Shown here: piece after piece, positions 40,010-50,498 of the stretch
How the letters are laid out: the number at the start of each line of letters is the position of its first letter
How positions within the stretch are numbered: the first letter of the stretch is position 1
Source of the DNA: Lysinibacillus sp. B2A1
GTDB taxonomy: Bacteria; Bacillota; Bacilli; Bacillales_A; Planococcaceae
Direction of reading: 5' to 3'
NCBI GenBank assembly: GCA_002973635.1
Contig: CP027224.1
Coordinates: forward strand, 5,320,001 to 5,384,000
DNA: 64,000 nucleotides
The notes under the pieces: generated by a model
What the model was told of the DNA's origin: nothing
The model's input: only the letters and a program-made list of their open reading frames with translations
Database searches by the model: none
Program-made: the position numbers and the translations under genes

Positions 40010-41530
40010 TTAGAAGAAACCTAGTTTGTTTTCACTGTAGCTAACTAATAAGTTCTTCGTTTGTTGGTAATGAGATAACATCATCTTATGATTTTCTCGA
40101 CCAATACCTGACATTTTATAGCCACCGAATGCAGCATGTGCAGGATAAGCATGGTAGCAGTTTGTCCAAACACGTCCTGCTTGAATACCTCGACCAAAGC
40201 GGTATGCTGTATTCATATCACGTGTCCATACACCTGCACCTAAACCATATAATGTGTCATTCGCAATTTCCAATGCTTCCTCTTTTGTTTTAAACGTTGT
40301 GACAGCAACAACTGGTCCAAAGATTTCTTCTTGGAAAATACGCATTTTATTATTCCCCTTGAAGACAGTTGGTTTAATGTAGTAGCCATTTTCAAAGCCT
40401 GAACCTACATTGTTTTTCTCCCCTCCAATTAGACATTCAGCGCCTTCTTGCTTACCAATATCTAAGTAAGAAAGAATTTTCTCCATTTGCTCGCTTGAAG
40501 CCTGAGCACCCATCATTGTATTTGGATCAAGTGGATTTCCGACTTTAATTGCTTCTACACGCTGTAATACACGCTCCATAAATTTATCGTAAATAGATTC
40601 TTGAATTAATGCGCGGGAAGGACATGTACATACTTCCCCTTGGTTAAGTGCGAATAGCACAAAGCCCTCTACTGCTTTATCTAAAAAGGCATCATCTTTA
40701 TCCATAATATCCTCAAAGAAAATATTTGGTGACTTACCGCCTAATTCTAATGTAACTGGAATAAGGTTTTGTGAAGCATATTGCATAATTAGGCGACCTG
40801 TTGTTGTTTCACCCGTAAAGGCAATTTTACCAATGCGAGGATTAGATGCTAGCGGCTTTCCTGCCTCTAGACCAAAGCCATTCACAACATTAAGGACACC
40901 TGATGGCAATAAATCTTCTATTAATTCAAGAAGCACCATAATCGAAACTGGTGTTTGCTCAGCAGGTTTTAACACCACACAGTTTCCAGCTGCAAGTGCA
41001 GGTGCTAACTTCCAAACAGCCATTAATAGCGGGAAGTTCCAAGGAATAATTTGACCAACTACTCCAATTGGCTCATGGAAGTGGTAAGCAACTGTATCAT
41101 TATCGATTTGGCTTACTGCACCTTCTTGTGCACGTAAAGCACCCGCAAAATAGCGGAAATGATCAATTGCTAGAGGGATATCTGCATTTAATGTCTCACG
41201 TACCGCTTTCCCATTATCCCATGTTTCGGCAACGGCTAGCTTTTCTAGATTTTGCTCCATACGGTCCGCAATTTTAAGTAAAATGTTTGCACGCTCTGTT
41301 GCGGATGTTTTACCCCACGTATCTTTTGCTGCATGTGCTGCATCAAGTGCAAGTTCAATGTCCTCAGCTGTGGAACGTGCTGCTTGTGTAAAAACTTGTC
41401 CAGTAACTGGAGTGATATTATCAAAGTATTGACCTTTCACAGGGGGTGTCCATTCTCCACCAATATAATTATCATATTTCTCTTTGAATTGAACTACCGA
41501 TCCTTCAGTGTTTGGAAATGCATAAACCAT
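40010..41530 (-). CDS. Aldehyde dehydrogenase (acetaldehyde type, AldA/ExaC-like)
   Basis: 506 residues from ATG 41530 ([19 protein letters not shown]) with AAAGGGGAG upstream; 62 further open codons upstream are low-complexity intergenic sequence. Cofactor site [29 protein letters not shown], catalytic glutamate in [15 protein letters not shown] and catalytic cysteine in [11 protein letters not shown]. Oxidises acetaldehyde or related short aldehydes with NAD. In an operon with DUF779. Confidence 0.9.
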   Translation of the reverse strand: MVYAFPNTEGSVVQFKEKYDNYIGGEWTPPVKGQYFDNITPVTGQVFTQAARSTAEDIELALDAAHAAKDTWGKTSATERANILLKIADRMEQNLEKLAVAETWDNGKAVRETLNADIPLAIDHFRYFAGALRAQEGAVSQIDNDTVAYHFHEPIGVVGQIIPWNFPLLMAVWKLAPALAAGNCVVLKPAEQTPVSIMVLLELIEDLLPSGVLNVVNGFGLEAGKPLASNPRIGKIAFTGETTTGRLIMQYASQNLIPVTLELGGKSPNIFFEDIMDKDDAFLDKAVEGFVLFALNQGEVCTCPSRALIQESIYDKFMERVLQRVEAIKVGNPLDPNTMMGAQASSEQMEKILSYLDIGKQEGAECLIGGEKNNVGSGFENGYYIKPTVFKGNNKMRIFQEEIFGPVVAVTTFKTKEEALEIANDTLYGLGAGVWTRDMNTAYRFGRGIQAGRVWTNCYHAYPAHAAFGGYKMSGIGRENHKMMLSHYQQTKNLLVSYSENKLGFF

Positions 41531-41770
41531 TTTACTTCTCCCCTTTACACAAAATAATGAGAAAATATCTACAAAAACTATTATTATATATCGTAATAAC
41601 AATATTTTCATAGAAACCCTCTTACTCAATATATTGTCAGAAACGAAAAATAATTTCAACTTTTTTAAAAATTTTACGAGTAATTTATTTTTACTAGAAA
41701 AGCTTCTAGCATTCACGGTGTCACCAACGATAATGTATACTTAAATTATATAAATGTATAGGAGAACAAT

Positions 41771-42472
41771 ATGCGTATTAATAAATATTTAAGTGAAACT
41801 GGCATCGTCTCTCGCCGTGGTGCGGATAAATGGATTGAGGAAGGTAAAGTAACCATTAATGGAGAGCTCGCTACTGTAGGCAGTAAAGTCGAAGCTGGGG
41901 ATGTTGTTTGTGTTGATGGAAAAGAGGTAAAAAAGGAAGAACAGCTTGTATATATTGCCTTAAACAAACCGGTTGGTATCACTAGTACAACTGAACGTCA
42001 TATAAAAGGGAATGTCGTTGATTTTATCAATCACCCTCTACGAATTTTCCATATCGGACGTCTGGATAAGGAATCAGAGGGACTGTTATTATTAACAAAT
42101 GACGGAGATATAGTAAACAAAATTCTCCGCGCAGAAAACCATCATGAAAAAGAGTATATTGTGCAAGTTGATCAACCAATTACGGAGTCATTTATCAAGA
42201 AAATGGGGACTGGTGTAGATATTTTGGATACCACAACCTTGCCATGCCATGTTGAAAAAATATCAGATAAAGTCTTTAAAATAATTTTAGAACAGGGTCT
42301 AAATCGTCAAATACGCCGTATGTGTTCAGCTCTCGGTTATTCGGTTAAGCGTCTACAGCGAATTCGTATCATGAATATCAAACTTGGTCATTTAAAGGTT
42401 GGACAATGGCGCGATTTAACGGACAAGGAAAAAGCAGAACTATTCAAACTACTTCAATACACACCTAAATAA
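41771..42472 (+). CDS. rluF: 23S rRNA pseudouridine synthase, RluF/RsuA family
   Basis: 233 residues. N-terminal S4 RNA-binding domain ([20 protein letters not shown]), catalytic [19 protein letters not shown] with the active aspartate, and [20 protein letters not shown]. The IRRM..GY and [11 protein letters not shown] pattern favours RluF-type specificity (U2604-like). Followed closely by an unknown gene. Confidence 0.88.
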   Translation: MRINKYLSETGIVSRRGADKWIEEGKVTINGELATVGSKVEAGDVVCVDGKEVKKEEQLVYIALNKPVGITSTTERHIKGNVVDFINHPLRIFHIGRLDKESEGLLLLTNDGDIVNKILRAENHHEKEYIVQVDQPITESFIKKMGTGVDILDTTTLPCHVEKISDKVFKIILEQGLNRQIRRMCSALGYSVKRLQRIRIMNIKLGHLKVGQWRDLTDKEKAELFKLLQYTPK

Positions 42473-42494
42473 AGCATTGTAAGGGGAGAGAATT

Positions 42495-43214
42495 ATGCTT
42501 TCAATACAGAGTACTGAATTGTTAACAGGAGCACGTATTAGCGGTGACTTTTGGGATTTAGATGAGCTTATAAATGCTATTCACAAAATAACAGGGGATG
42601 AAAACAAATATTATGATTATCAAGGTTCACGTCTTCGCATCTTGAATGTTTGCTACAATTTACGACAAGCTACTAAGGGAGAGCGTCAACTGGAATTTGT
42701 CAGTAATGGCCTTAATAAAAGTGTACTGACACAGCATGAATTAATTTTCCCAAATAAAAACGCCTATTTCTCAACGGAGGTACTTTGGCCTGAGCTTATT
42801 TTTATGGCCATTGCATTAAACGACTTCATTCAACTGCACAAAGAGTTAATCGATTCTTCTGATTGGAATATTAATGTTGCTGCTATACGGAAGTTCCAAG
42901 CAGCTGTTGCAGATTGTCTTGAACAAGAACTCAATGAGGAAGAATACTTAGTATTTTTAAGAATGTTGCATACAAAAAACCCCTTAACTTTTCGCTATGC
43001 TACACAGTATATTGATGTACTGAATCTAGAGTATATTCAATTAAGCTGGGAGGAACGAAAAGCACATCTAGCAGCATTTGCTCTGCGCATTATGTTAGAG
43101 GATGAGGAATATATGTCACTTAAATCTCAATTAATGGAAGCTGCTATTTCTACAAAAAAAGCATTGCATGATATTGAAATAATGACCAATTACCCTGAAA
43201 AAATTTTGTGGTAA
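42495..43214 (+). CDS. Uncharacterised protein, possibly DUF6904
   Basis: 239 residues, cytosolic, largely helical. GARISGDFWDLDELINAIHK at residues about 11-30 is the most distinctive segment; I associate it with a Bacillales family called DUF6904, from memory. RBS GGGGAGAG upstream. Starts 22 bp after rluF and shares its terminator, so probably one transcript. Confidence 0.6.
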   Translation: MLSIQSTELLTGARISGDFWDLDELINAIHKITGDENKYYDYQGSRLRILNVCYNLRQATKGERQLEFVSNGLNKSVLTQHELIFPNKNAYFSTEVLWPELIFMAIALNDFIQLHKELIDSSDWNINVAAIRKFQAAVADCLEQELNEEEYLVFLRMLHTKNPLTFRYATQYIDVLNLEYIQLSWEERKAHLAAFALRIMLEDEEYMSLKSQLMEAAISTKKALHDIEIMTNYPEKILW

Positions 43215-43223
43215 ACAGTATGT

Positions 43224-43257
43224 GCCGTCTCACGATTAACTGAGACGGCTACTTTTT
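43224..43257 (+). terminator. Terminator after the rluF operon
   Basis: GCCGTCTCA pairs perfectly with TGAGACGGC around 8 nt, then TACTTTT. It reaches the stop codon of the convergent cupin gene. Confidence 0.85.
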
Positions 43258-43753
43258 ATCGAATCGATTGATAAGCCATTTTTCGAATAACACCCTCATG
43301 CTGAGGATAATCAGCTAAAAGCTCATCTTGTGTAAATAATTCAAAGTCCTCAAAATCAAAGCCTGGTGCCACCATACAGCCAACTAAACTAAATGTATCT
43401 GCTTCCTCTACAGATGAGCCAAAAATAGTATTTTTCGGCACAACAACTTGCGGTACTTCCCCTTCTTCAACATTTAAGCCTAATTTGTGTGCCTCATATG
43501 TACCATCTGGAAAAATCATATGTACTGTCAGAGGACTTCCTGCATGATAATACCAAAGCTCATCTGATTTCAAACGATGCAAATGCGAGATATCCTGCGA
43601 ACGTAGTAAGAAATAAATACTAGTATAAATTGGTCGTTCTACTTCTCTAACCGCTATATCCTCTGAAGCTCGAAACGAAGATCTATAATATCCTCCCTCA
43701 GGGTGCTCCGCCAAATTTAATTTTTCTATAAAATATTGCGCTGAATACTTCAT
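43256..43753 (-). CDS. Cupin protein, DUF985 family
   Basis: 165 residues. AEHPEGGYYRSSFRA near the N-terminus and the double-stranded beta-helix core HRLKSDELWYYHAGSPL and FSLVGCMVAPGFDFEDFEL identify DUF985. Related proteins bind small ligands; no enzyme activity is assigned. Short gap then the liv terminator. Confidence 0.85.
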   Translation of the reverse strand: MKYSAQYFIEKLNLAEHPEGGYYRSSFRASEDIAVREVERPIYTSIYFLLRSQDISHLHRLKSDELWYYHAGSPLTVHMIFPDGTYEAHKLGLNVEEGEVPQVVVPKNTIFGSSVEEADTFSLVGCMVAPGFDFEDFELFTQDELLADYPQHEGVIRKMAYQSIR

Positions 43754-43835
43754 AACCTCACTCCTTTAATTTCACCTTACCAAATTATAAAGGAAGAATG
43801 CTACTGCTATCCGTCGCTTCTTTGATTTTCCACAC

Positions 43836-43866
43836 GCAAAAAGGCACCTCTACATGGAGATGCCTT
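43836..43866 (-). terminator. Terminator after livF
   Basis: Minus strand AAGGCATCTC pairs with GAGGTGCCTT (one G-U) around CATGTA, then TTTGCG. Ends the liv operon. Confidence 0.8.
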
Positions 43867-43873
43867 CTTCCTC

Positions 43874-44581
43874 TTATAAGCCGCCTAAATATGCTGCCTT
43901 TACTTGTTCACTTTCTTGTAGCTCTTTTGCTGTACCAGAAAGAACAATACGCCCTGTTTCCAATACGTATGCACGATTAGCTACTGACAGTGCCATATTG
44001 GCATTTTGCTCAACAAGCAATACCGTAGTACCCTCATTATTGACCTGCTCAATAATATTGAAAATATTTTTTACCATGAGCGGCGCAAGCCCCATTGAAG
44101 GCTCATCCATTAATAACAGCTTGGGTTTAGCCATTAATGCACGCCCCATTGCAAGCATTTGTTGCTCACCGCCAGATAGTGTCCCTGATTGTTGTTTACG
44201 ACGCTCTAGTAAACGTGGGAATAGCTCAAAGACATGATCCATATCTTTTTTTATCCCTGCCTTATCATTACGAAGATAAGCTCCAAGCTCCAAGTTTTCT
44301 TCTACTGACATATTAGCAAAGACACGACGTCCCTCGGGAACATGCGAAATACCAGATTTCACAATAGACTGAGCTGCCTTTCCTGCGATAGAGAAGCCCT
44401 CATATTCAATAATGCCTCCCTTAGGTTTTAGCAAGCCAGACAATGTTTTTAATAATGTACTTTTACCTGCACCGTTCGCACCGATTAATGTGACAATCTC
44501 ACCCTCGTTTACTTCTAAAGAGAGGCCCTTTAATGCTTGTATATTTCCGTAAAATACATCTATATTTTGTACTTTTAGCAT
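43874..44581 (-). CDS. livF: Branched-chain amino-acid ABC transporter ATPase LivF
   Basis: 235 residues. Walker A IGANGAGKSTLL, signature LSGGEQQMLAMGRAL, Walker B LLLMDEPSMGLAPLM, H-loop VEQNANMAL. Its ATG shares one base with the livG stop (TAATG). Together with LivG forms the ATPase pair driving uptake of leucine/isoleucine/valine or related substrates. Confidence 0.93.
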   Translation of the reverse strand: MLKVQNIDVFYGNIQALKGLSLEVNEGEIVTLIGANGAGKSTLLKTLSGLLKPKGGIIEYEGFSIAGKAAQSIVKSGISHVPEGRRVFANMSVEENLELGAYLRNDKAGIKKDMDHVFELFPRLLERRKQQSGTLSGGEQQMLAMGRALMAKPKLLLMDEPSMGLAPLMVKNIFNIIEQVNNEGTTVLLVEQNANMALSVANRAYVLETGRIVLSGTAKELQESEQVKAAYLGGL

Positions 44582-45360
44582 TAGCTGATAACCTCCTCAC
44601 CAAGGTAAGCTTCGATTACCTTCGGATTGTTGCGTATTTCTTCTGGTGTCCCATCAGCGATTAGTTGACCATGATCCAGTACATAGATACGTTCGCAAAT
44701 ACCCATAACTAAGCTCATATCATGCTCTATAAGAAGAATGGTTAAGCCGAATTCTTTTCGAATAAATGCTATTAACTCCATTAAATCATGTGTTTCCTGT
44801 GGGTTCATCCCTGCTGCTGGCTCATCTAGTAATAACAGCTTAGGCTTTGCTGCAAGGGCACGAGCAATTTCTAATCGACGCTGCATTCCGTATGGCAAGT
44901 TTTTGGACAGCTCATCTTTATAAATGTCTAGTCCAAAGATTTTTAAGAACTCAATGGATTGAAGCTCCATTTCTGCCTCACCTTTAAAGTGATTCGGCAA
45001 GCGAAAAATGGAGGACCACATTGTATGCTTAGCAAGCGAATGATTCGCTACTTTTACATTATCTAGAACAGACAATTCTTTAAATAAACGGATATTTTGG
45101 AATGTACGGCTAATGCCCTTTTGTGTGACTTGATATGGGGCAAGCCCATTTAGCTTTATACCATCAAATGTAATGGTACCCTCAGTTGGAGTATAAACAC
45201 CTGTCAGCATATTAAAGCTCGTCGTTTTCCCAGCACCATTTGGTCCTATAAGACCAACTAACTCTCCCTGATTTAGGTACATATTAACGCCCTGTACAGC
45301 CTTTAAACCACCGAATTGAATGCCCATATTTTCAACATTGATAAGAAGGTTTCCAGTCAT
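44581..45360 (-). CDS. livG: Branched-chain amino-acid ABC transporter ATPase LivG
   Basis: 259 residues. Walker A IGPNGAGKTTSFN, the divergent LivG-type signature LPYGMQRRLEIARAL, Walker B LLLLDEPAAGMN, H-loop IEHDMSLVMG. Overlaps livM and livF by one base each, giving tight translational coupling. Confidence 0.93.
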   Translation of the reverse strand: MTGNLLINVENMGIQFGGLKAVQGVNMYLNQGELVGLIGPNGAGKTTSFNMLTGVYTPTEGTITFDGIKLNGLAPYQVTQKGISRTFQNIRLFKELSVLDNVKVANHSLAKHTMWSSIFRLPNHFKGEAEMELQSIEFLKIFGLDIYKDELSKNLPYGMQRRLEIARALAAKPKLLLLDEPAAGMNPQETHDLMELIAFIRKEFGLTILLIEHDMSLVMGICERIYVLDHGQLIADGTPEEIRNNPKVIEAYLGEEVIS

Positions 45361-46295
45361 TATTTTGTACCTCCTTTTTTACCAAACTTAAATAGATCCG
45401 TAATTTCCTTTGTTCCCATCAAACCAGTTGGACGGTACAGCATAACAACAATTAATACTAAGCTGTAAATAATCATACGTGTCTCTGGGAAGTTTGCGAG
45501 GTACGCAGAAATCATAGTTAGGAAGATCGCAGCAATAACAGAGCCCGAAAGACTTCCTAATCCGCCAAGTACAACATAGATTAAAATATCAAATGATTTT
45601 AAGAAACCGAAAGTTGTTGGCTGAATAATATAAAAATTATGTGCAAATATAGCCCCTGCAAGTCCGGCGAAGAAAGAACCAATAGCGAAGGCTACTACTT
45701 TATAATAAGTAGTATTAATACCCATCGCATCTGCCGCAATTTCATCCTCACGAATAGAGATACATGCGCGTCCGTGACGAGAATTCGTAAAATTTGAGAT
45801 TACTAGAATTGTTAGAAAAACACCTACGAATGCATATGTCCAATTGGATAAATATTTAACCTGCATCCCAGCTGCCCCGCCTACATAATCCGTATTTAAG
45901 AAAATAATACGAATAATTTCTGCAAAGCCAAGTGTAGCAATTGCTAAATAGTCACCCTTTAATCGTAATGTTGGAATACCTACAATTAATCCTGCCACTG
46001 CTGCAGCAAGCGCCCCTAAGAAGATTGCTAATGGGAACGGCAGCATAAGCTTTGTTGTAATAATAGCAGAGATATATGCACCTACTGCTAAGAACCCCGC
46101 ATGTCCGATTGAAAATTGACCAGTAATTCCAATAACAATATGCAAGCTGACCGCAAGCATAATGTTAATACACATTGTTATCAGCATATTTTGATAGTAA
46201 ATATCAAGTACACCTGAGGTAATAAGAATTTGTACAACTGCATAGATGACTAGCGCTAATACGGCATAGCCCCAGAAAACTTTAGACTTTTTCAT
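45360..46295 (-). CDS. livM: Branched-chain amino-acid ABC transporter permease LivM
   Basis: 311 residues from ATG 46295, 9 nt after AGGTG; a GTG at 46307 immediately after the livH stop is possible. About nine membrane helices with the LivM signature GHAGFLAVGAYISAI and the cytosolic coupling segment (ISIREDEIAADAMGINTTYYK). Second permease of the heterodimer. Confidence 0.92.
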   Translation of the reverse strand: MKKSKVFWGYAVLALVIYAVVQILITSGVLDIYYQNMLITMCINIMLAVSLHIVIGITGQFSIGHAGFLAVGAYISAIITTKLMLPFPLAIFLGALAAAVAGLIVGIPTLRLKGDYLAIATLGFAEIIRIIFLNTDYVGGAAGMQVKYLSNWTYAFVGVFLTILVISNFTNSRHGRACISIREDEIAADAMGINTTYYKVVAFAIGSFFAGLAGAIFAHNFYIIQPTTFGFLKSFDILIYVVLGGLGSLSGSVIAAIFLTMISAYLANFPETRMIIYSLVLIVVMLYRPTGLMGTKEITDLFKFGKKGGTK

Positions 46296-46307
46296 AATAC
46301 CGCTCAC

Positions 46308-47183
46308 CTACACTTTCTCACGGGCGTTTTTACCAAAGATACCCGATGGTCTGAAGATTAAAATTAAAATTAAAATAACGAATGCTGCCGCATCACGCCA
46401 TAACGAGAAGCCGAGCGCACTCACTAATGACTCCACTACACCTAATAGCATGCCGCCAACCATAGCTCCAGGAATAATTCCTATACCACCAAGAACAGCT
46501 GCGATGAATGCCTTAACTCCAGGAATAACCCCCATCAAAGGATCGATTTTCGTATAATACACACCAAAGATAACGCCAGCAGCTCCTGCTAATGCTGAAC
46601 CAATAGCAAATGTCGCTGAAATGGTATTATCAACGTTAATTCCCATTAAACGCGCTGCATCCGCATCATGAGAAACGGCACGCATCGCCTTTCCGATTTT
46701 TGTTTTATGCACGATGAATTGTAAAAGAAACATCAGTACAACTGCGACAGATAAAATTAAAATGGATGTACTGCTGATTTGAACGCCGAAAATATCAAAT
46801 GATTTATTTTTAATGACATCAGGATAGGCTGCTGGTTGCGCACCCCTGAAGAAAATCGTCGTATATTCGATTAATAGTGAAACACCAATTGCAGTAATTA
46901 ATGCAGCAATTCGTGTAGCATTTCGTAAACGCTTATACGCAATGCGTTCAATGAGAACACCAAATATTGCACAGATTGCCATTGCCAATAATAGTGCTGG
47001 GAAAAAGCCAAGCTCCCATTTAGCAATTGCGTAAAAGCCAATAAATGCCCCAATCATGAAAACATCGCCGTGGGCAAAGTTAATTAGCTTAATAATCCCG
47101 TATACCATCGTATACCCTAACGCTATTAATGCGTAGATACTACCTAGTGAAATACCATTCACAAGCTGCTGTATCCATTCCAT
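46308..47183 (-). CDS. livH: Branched-chain amino-acid ABC transporter permease LivH
   Basis: 291 residues with about eight membrane helices; ALIALGYTMVYGIIKLINFA and AVSHDADAARLMGINVD (coupling loop) are characteristic. First permease gene of livHMGF. A terminator-like hairpin separates it from livK, so its expression is probably lower than that of the binding protein. Confidence 0.93.
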   Translation of the reverse strand: MEWIQQLVNGISLGSIYALIALGYTMVYGIIKLINFAHGDVFMIGAFIGFYAIAKWELGFFPALLLAMAICAIFGVLIERIAYKRLRNATRIAALITAIGVSLLIEYTTIFFRGAQPAAYPDVIKNKSFDIFGVQISSTSILILSVAVVLMFLLQFIVHKTKIGKAMRAVSHDADAARLMGINVDNTISATFAIGSALAGAAGVIFGVYYTKIDPLMGVIPGVKAFIAAVLGGIGIIPGAMVGGMLLGVVESLVSALGFSLWRDAAAFVILILILIFRPSGIFGKNAREKV

Positions 47184-47342
47184 GAGCGTTCACTCCTTTT
47201 ACTTTTTGAAAAATGCAAAAACGGGACGTACTCTACATGGTATTATTGAATGCAGAATAAATTGTGTCCCTCATCAAAAGTTTTTCCAATTCCTTTTGCT
47301 AGAATCTATGTTTTTCACAAACTCTAGCTATCTACTACACAT

Positions 47343-47373
47343 AAAAAAGGAAGGCGTGTTTACCCGCCTCCCC
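47343..47373 (-). terminator. Partial terminator between livK and livH
   Basis: Minus strand GGGAGGCG pairs with CGCCTTCC (one G-U) around 8 nt (GGTAAACA) and is followed by TTTTTTATGTG. Lies just after the livK stop. Confidence 0.75.
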
Positions 47374-47383
47374 CCTACAAACA

Positions 47384-48616
47384 TTAAGGATTAACTTTAG
47401 AGTTGAACACTTGTTTACCGTCTTGGAATTCAAGAACTGTTGCTGTTTTAATTGGGTTATGTTGTTCGTCAACTGAGAAAGTACCTGTTACTAAAGAAAG
47501 ATCTTCTGTTTTTGCTAATGCTTTTTTAATTGCTTCCCCATCTGTAGAGCCTGCACGCTCAATAGCATCTGCAATATAATAGATTGAGTCATAGCCAAGT
47601 GCATTGAATGCATCAGGTGCTTTATCCTTGTTCGCAGCTTTAAATGCTTTTACGAAGTCTTGAATTTTTTGATCTGGGTCTTCCGCAGAGTAGTGGTTTG
47701 TAATATACGTATTATTAAGCGCTTTCTTACCAGCTAGCTCTACTAATGTTGGCGAATCCCAGCCATCAGCGCCCATCAATGGAACATCTATACCCATTTC
47801 ACGCGCTTGTTTAACAATTAAACCAACCTCTTCATAGTATCCAGGGATAAAGATGAAGTCAGGGTTCGCTCCTTTAATATTCGTTAACTGTGTACGGAAA
47901 TCAGCGTCTTTAGCTACATATGCTTCTTCTTTTACGACTTTACCACCATTTTTAGTAATTGTTTCTTTAAATGATTTTGCTAGACCTTTAGCATAATCAG
48001 ATGCATTGTCAGCAAAAATAGCTACATTTTTCGCTTGTAATTCATTAGAGGCAAAGTTTGCAGCTACAATCCCTTGGAATGGATCAATAAAGCAAGTACG
48101 GAATGCATATTCGTTAACGCTGCCATCTTCATTTACTGTAATATTTGGGGCTGTCCCAGAACCAGTAACAATTGGAACTTTCTTGTCGTTGGCAATTTGC
48201 ACTGTTGCAACTGTATTACCAGAAGTTGCAGGAGCTAGCATCGCTACTACTTTATCCTGTGTTATTAGTTTAATGGCTGCTGCAGTTGCCTCTGAGTTTT
48301 CTGATTTGTTATCTACTTTAATCAGCTCAATTTTTTTACCATCGATACCGCCTTTGTCATTAATCTCTTTCACAGCAAGCTCTGCGCCTAATCCAATCGA
48401 AGATCCATAAGAAGCTACGTTACCTGAAAGCTCTAGGTTTGCACCGATTTTGATTGTCTCGCCGTCAGATGAACCACCGCCTGATGAACCACCTGATGAT
48501 GAGCTTCCTCCTGAACTTGAACTATCTCCAGCACCACAACCAGCAAGTACACCAGCAAGTAATGAAGAAGCAACTAAAAGTGAACCGAACTTTTTAAGCT
48601 TTTTGTTCTCTTTCAT
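47384..48616 (-). CDS. livK: Branched-chain amino-acid-binding lipoprotein LivK
   Basis: 410 residues. Lipoprotein signal with lipobox LAGC (Cys27), then a serine/glycine linker (about 30-50) that spaces the domain from the membrane, then a type I periplasmic-binding fold (IKIGANLELSGNVASYGSS; AMLAPATSGNTVATVQIAN). RBS GGGGGA. First and likely most expressed gene of the operon. The 430 bp upstream (48617-49046) are AT-rich; no T-box or other leader was recognised. Confidence 0.93.
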   Translation of the reverse strand: MKENKKLKKFGSLLVASSLLAGVLAGCGAGDSSSSGGSSSSGGSSGGGSSDGETIKIGANLELSGNVASYGSSIGLGAELAVKEINDKGGIDGKKIELIKVDNKSENSEATAAAIKLITQDKVVAMLAPATSGNTVATVQIANDKKVPIVTGSGTAPNITVNEDGSVNEYAFRTCFIDPFQGIVAANFASNELQAKNVAIFADNASDYAKGLAKSFKETITKNGGKVVKEEAYVAKDADFRTQLTNIKGANPDFIFIPGYYEEVGLIVKQAREMGIDVPLMGADGWDSPTLVELAGKKALNNTYITNHYSAEDPDQKIQDFVKAFKAANKDKAPDAFNALGYDSIYYIADAIERAGSTDGEAIKKALAKTEDLSLVTGTFSVDEQHNPIKTATVLEFQDGKQVFNSKVNP

Positions 48617-49046
48617 AATTATATTCCCCCTGAAAATTTCTCAAATATTAGATATTTCTGATAATTATAAACAATTAAATGCAATTCCTCAATAGCAAAA
48701 ATAATTATTTATAACTATCTAAAACTGAATTAAATATTATTCATTTAAGCCTTTTACATTGTAAAACATTCTTTATATTTAGTCTAGAGTGATTTTTCAG
48801 TATAATTAGTTATTTAAGAATAATCTATCAATTCTCAGTCTACATTTGTATAAACCTATTATTTTCAATTGTTTTTTATAAAAATATCTCTTATTTGAAG
48901 TCCGTTTTTCGAAAATTGACTGATTTAGTTCAATAGAGCCAGTCTTTAATTACATTTTTATTTGGAAACACTTGCTTCTAAATTATCATTTTGAGGGACC
49001 ATATATTTATTTCCGGGAAAATAAAGGGTGGGATTTGCATGAGCAT

Positions 49047-49082
49047 AAAAAAACTTAGAGTAGGTGCTCTAAGCTTTTTTTA
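49047..49082 (-). terminator. Terminator overlapping the methyltransferase stop
   Basis: Minus strand AAAAAAAGCTTAGAG pairs with CTCTAAGTTTTTTT around a 6-nt loop. The stem begins in the last codons of the 49069 gene. Confidence 0.85.
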
Positions 49083-49671
49083 ACGCAAACACACAGAGGC
49101 GCTCGTTTATATTTTTTTCATTTTCTAAATGAATCTCATGGATTAATTCAAATGGTGTTCCATGGAGTAAAAACTGTAAATAATCATATGGTGGGTAGTA
49201 AAGAATAATATGAATTTCACGCATATGTTGCTCATAAGACTTCCAAATATTATGAATGACTGTACGGAAAATATGAATAGAGAATGGATTGAAAAAAAAG
49301 AAAACTGTGTCGCATGGTTGAACCATATATTCTTCCGCTATCGCATGAATAAAGGAGATGGGTATTGGCGCATTATTTTTTTGAAGATAGCTCCTTTTAT
49401 TACTCTCAGCTTCTGCATAAAAGCCTGCATCCATTTCTATTCCAATTGTCTGGATGTGAAATTTATGATGCACATAAATAGGAACTCTTCCTTTCCCACA
49501 TCCCATATCAATAAACACTGTATTATCAGGCATTTTATAGGCTGAAAACAATTGTTCTAAGCCTGTATATGGCGTTGGCTCGTAGCGGTGATAATGCGCA
49601 AGTTTAGGAAAACCATACTGTTCACCAACTGTATTAATATGCAAATACTTATCATATTGATGTTCATTCAT
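49069..49671 (-). CDS. Putative class I methyltransferase
   Basis: 200 residues. FIDMGCGKGRVPIYVHHKF followed by TIGIEMDAGFYAEAESN resembles AdoMet motifs I and II; DTVFFFFNPFS takes the motif IV position (NPF rather than NPPY). Substrate unknown. RBS GAGGAGTC upstream of the ATG. Its upstream side abuts the first terminator copy of element A. Confidence 0.75.
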   Translation of the reverse strand: MNEHQYDKYLHINTVGEQYGFPKLAHYHRYEPTPYTGLEQLFSAYKMPDNTVFIDMGCGKGRVPIYVHHKFHIQTIGIEMDAGFYAEAESNKRSYLQKNNAPIPISFIHAIAEEYMVQPCDTVFFFFNPFSIHIFRTVIHNIWKSYEQHMREIHIILYYPPYDYLQFLLHGTPFELIHEIHLENEKNINERLCVFALKKA

Positions 49672-49722
49672 ACTAGTTGACTCCTCAAAAAAAGAATGCT
49701 TAATTTTAGCATGATAAAAAGC

Positions 49723-49754
49723 AAAACCATACCCAAAAGTTTTGGATATGGTTA
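49723..49754 (-). repeat. Left terminator-hairpin duplication of element A
   Basis: A 32-bp sequence, AAAACCATACCCAAAAG followed by TTTTGGATATGGTTA, is identical to 50499-50530. It is a near-perfect palindrome (AACCATA..TATGGTT, with one C/A mismatch); on the minus strand TTTTGCTTTTT follows, so it is also an intrinsic terminator. Different in sequence from the hairpins flanking B and C. Confidence 0.9.
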
Positions 49755-50498
49755 CATAGTGTTGAAAAACTAAATGGTCAAGGGATTCTTTGTGAACACT
49801 ACTAAGTCAAATGAAGGTGGATTTCCGTTCCAGGCTACTCGCTTTCCTGTGGGCGAGCGACGAGCCGCTTCCTGCGCTGACGCTCCGTGCAGGGTCTCGT
49901 CTGTCTCACTATCCCACGGGAGTCGAGTAGCCTTGCACTCCAATCAGCAATAGTGTAGAACTTTAAATATTTTATTCCTTCAAAAGTAAAGTAAAAGCAT
50001 GTTACTCACCATCATTAAATGGATAGAATAATGGTACAATTCTATAGCTGTCAACCTACATTTTATGCATAAAACTACTTTGACACTTTACATAAAGTAC
50101 TCCTCTGCTTTCGCATAGAAAAATGTTATCAAAGTTCCGTTTTTTTTTTGCGCAAAATAGTGATGGTTAAGACTTCAATTTATCACTATACATTTATGTG
50201 AAAGCCAATGAAAACATTATGAGCAATGGTTGATTGGAGTGTAGACTGAGTGACTCCTTGGGGATTCAGCGTCACAGATGAGACCCTGGAGCGAGCATAT
50301 TAGGGGAACGAAGGCTAAAAGCATCACGTCCTGTGATAACGCCTTCGTGACCAACCTCCTGTTGCCCCAAGCGGCTCATCGGACGCCCCCAGGAAAGCAC
50401 TCAGTCGGAACGGAAATCAACCTCTCGTTTTGAAAAAGGGCTATACTTTTTAATTTGTCACCTTGATTTCATTGACATAATAGTATTTCAACAACATG
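49755..50498 (-). mobile_element. Terminator-inserted non-coding element, copy A (744 bp)
   Basis: Inverted relative to B and C and collinear with them over its whole length. It begins CATAGTGTTGAAAAAC and ends with the complement of CATGTTGTTGAAATAC; the imperfect terminal repeats match at 21 of 30 positions. No ORF of meaning. Two hairpin modules face each other: module 2 at 49819-49946 and module 1 at 50229-50421, joined by an AT-rich segment. Flanked by identical 32-bp hairpins. It lies between cotH and a methyltransferase gene. Confidence 0.85.

Noticed and set aside
41531..41716. N-terminal extension of the aldehyde dehydrogenase
   Set aside because: Low-complexity AT-rich translation without family similarity; the internal ATG at 41530 has a strong RBS.
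48450..48500. Tandem GGTTCATC-like repeats near the livK start as a possible regulatory array
   Set aside because: They encode the serine/glycine linker of the lipoprotein (codon repetition), not a separate element.
48617..49046. Leucine T-box or other leader ahead of livK
   Set aside because: No TGGN T-box sequence, no specifier arrangement and no terminator; the stretch is plain AT-rich sequence.
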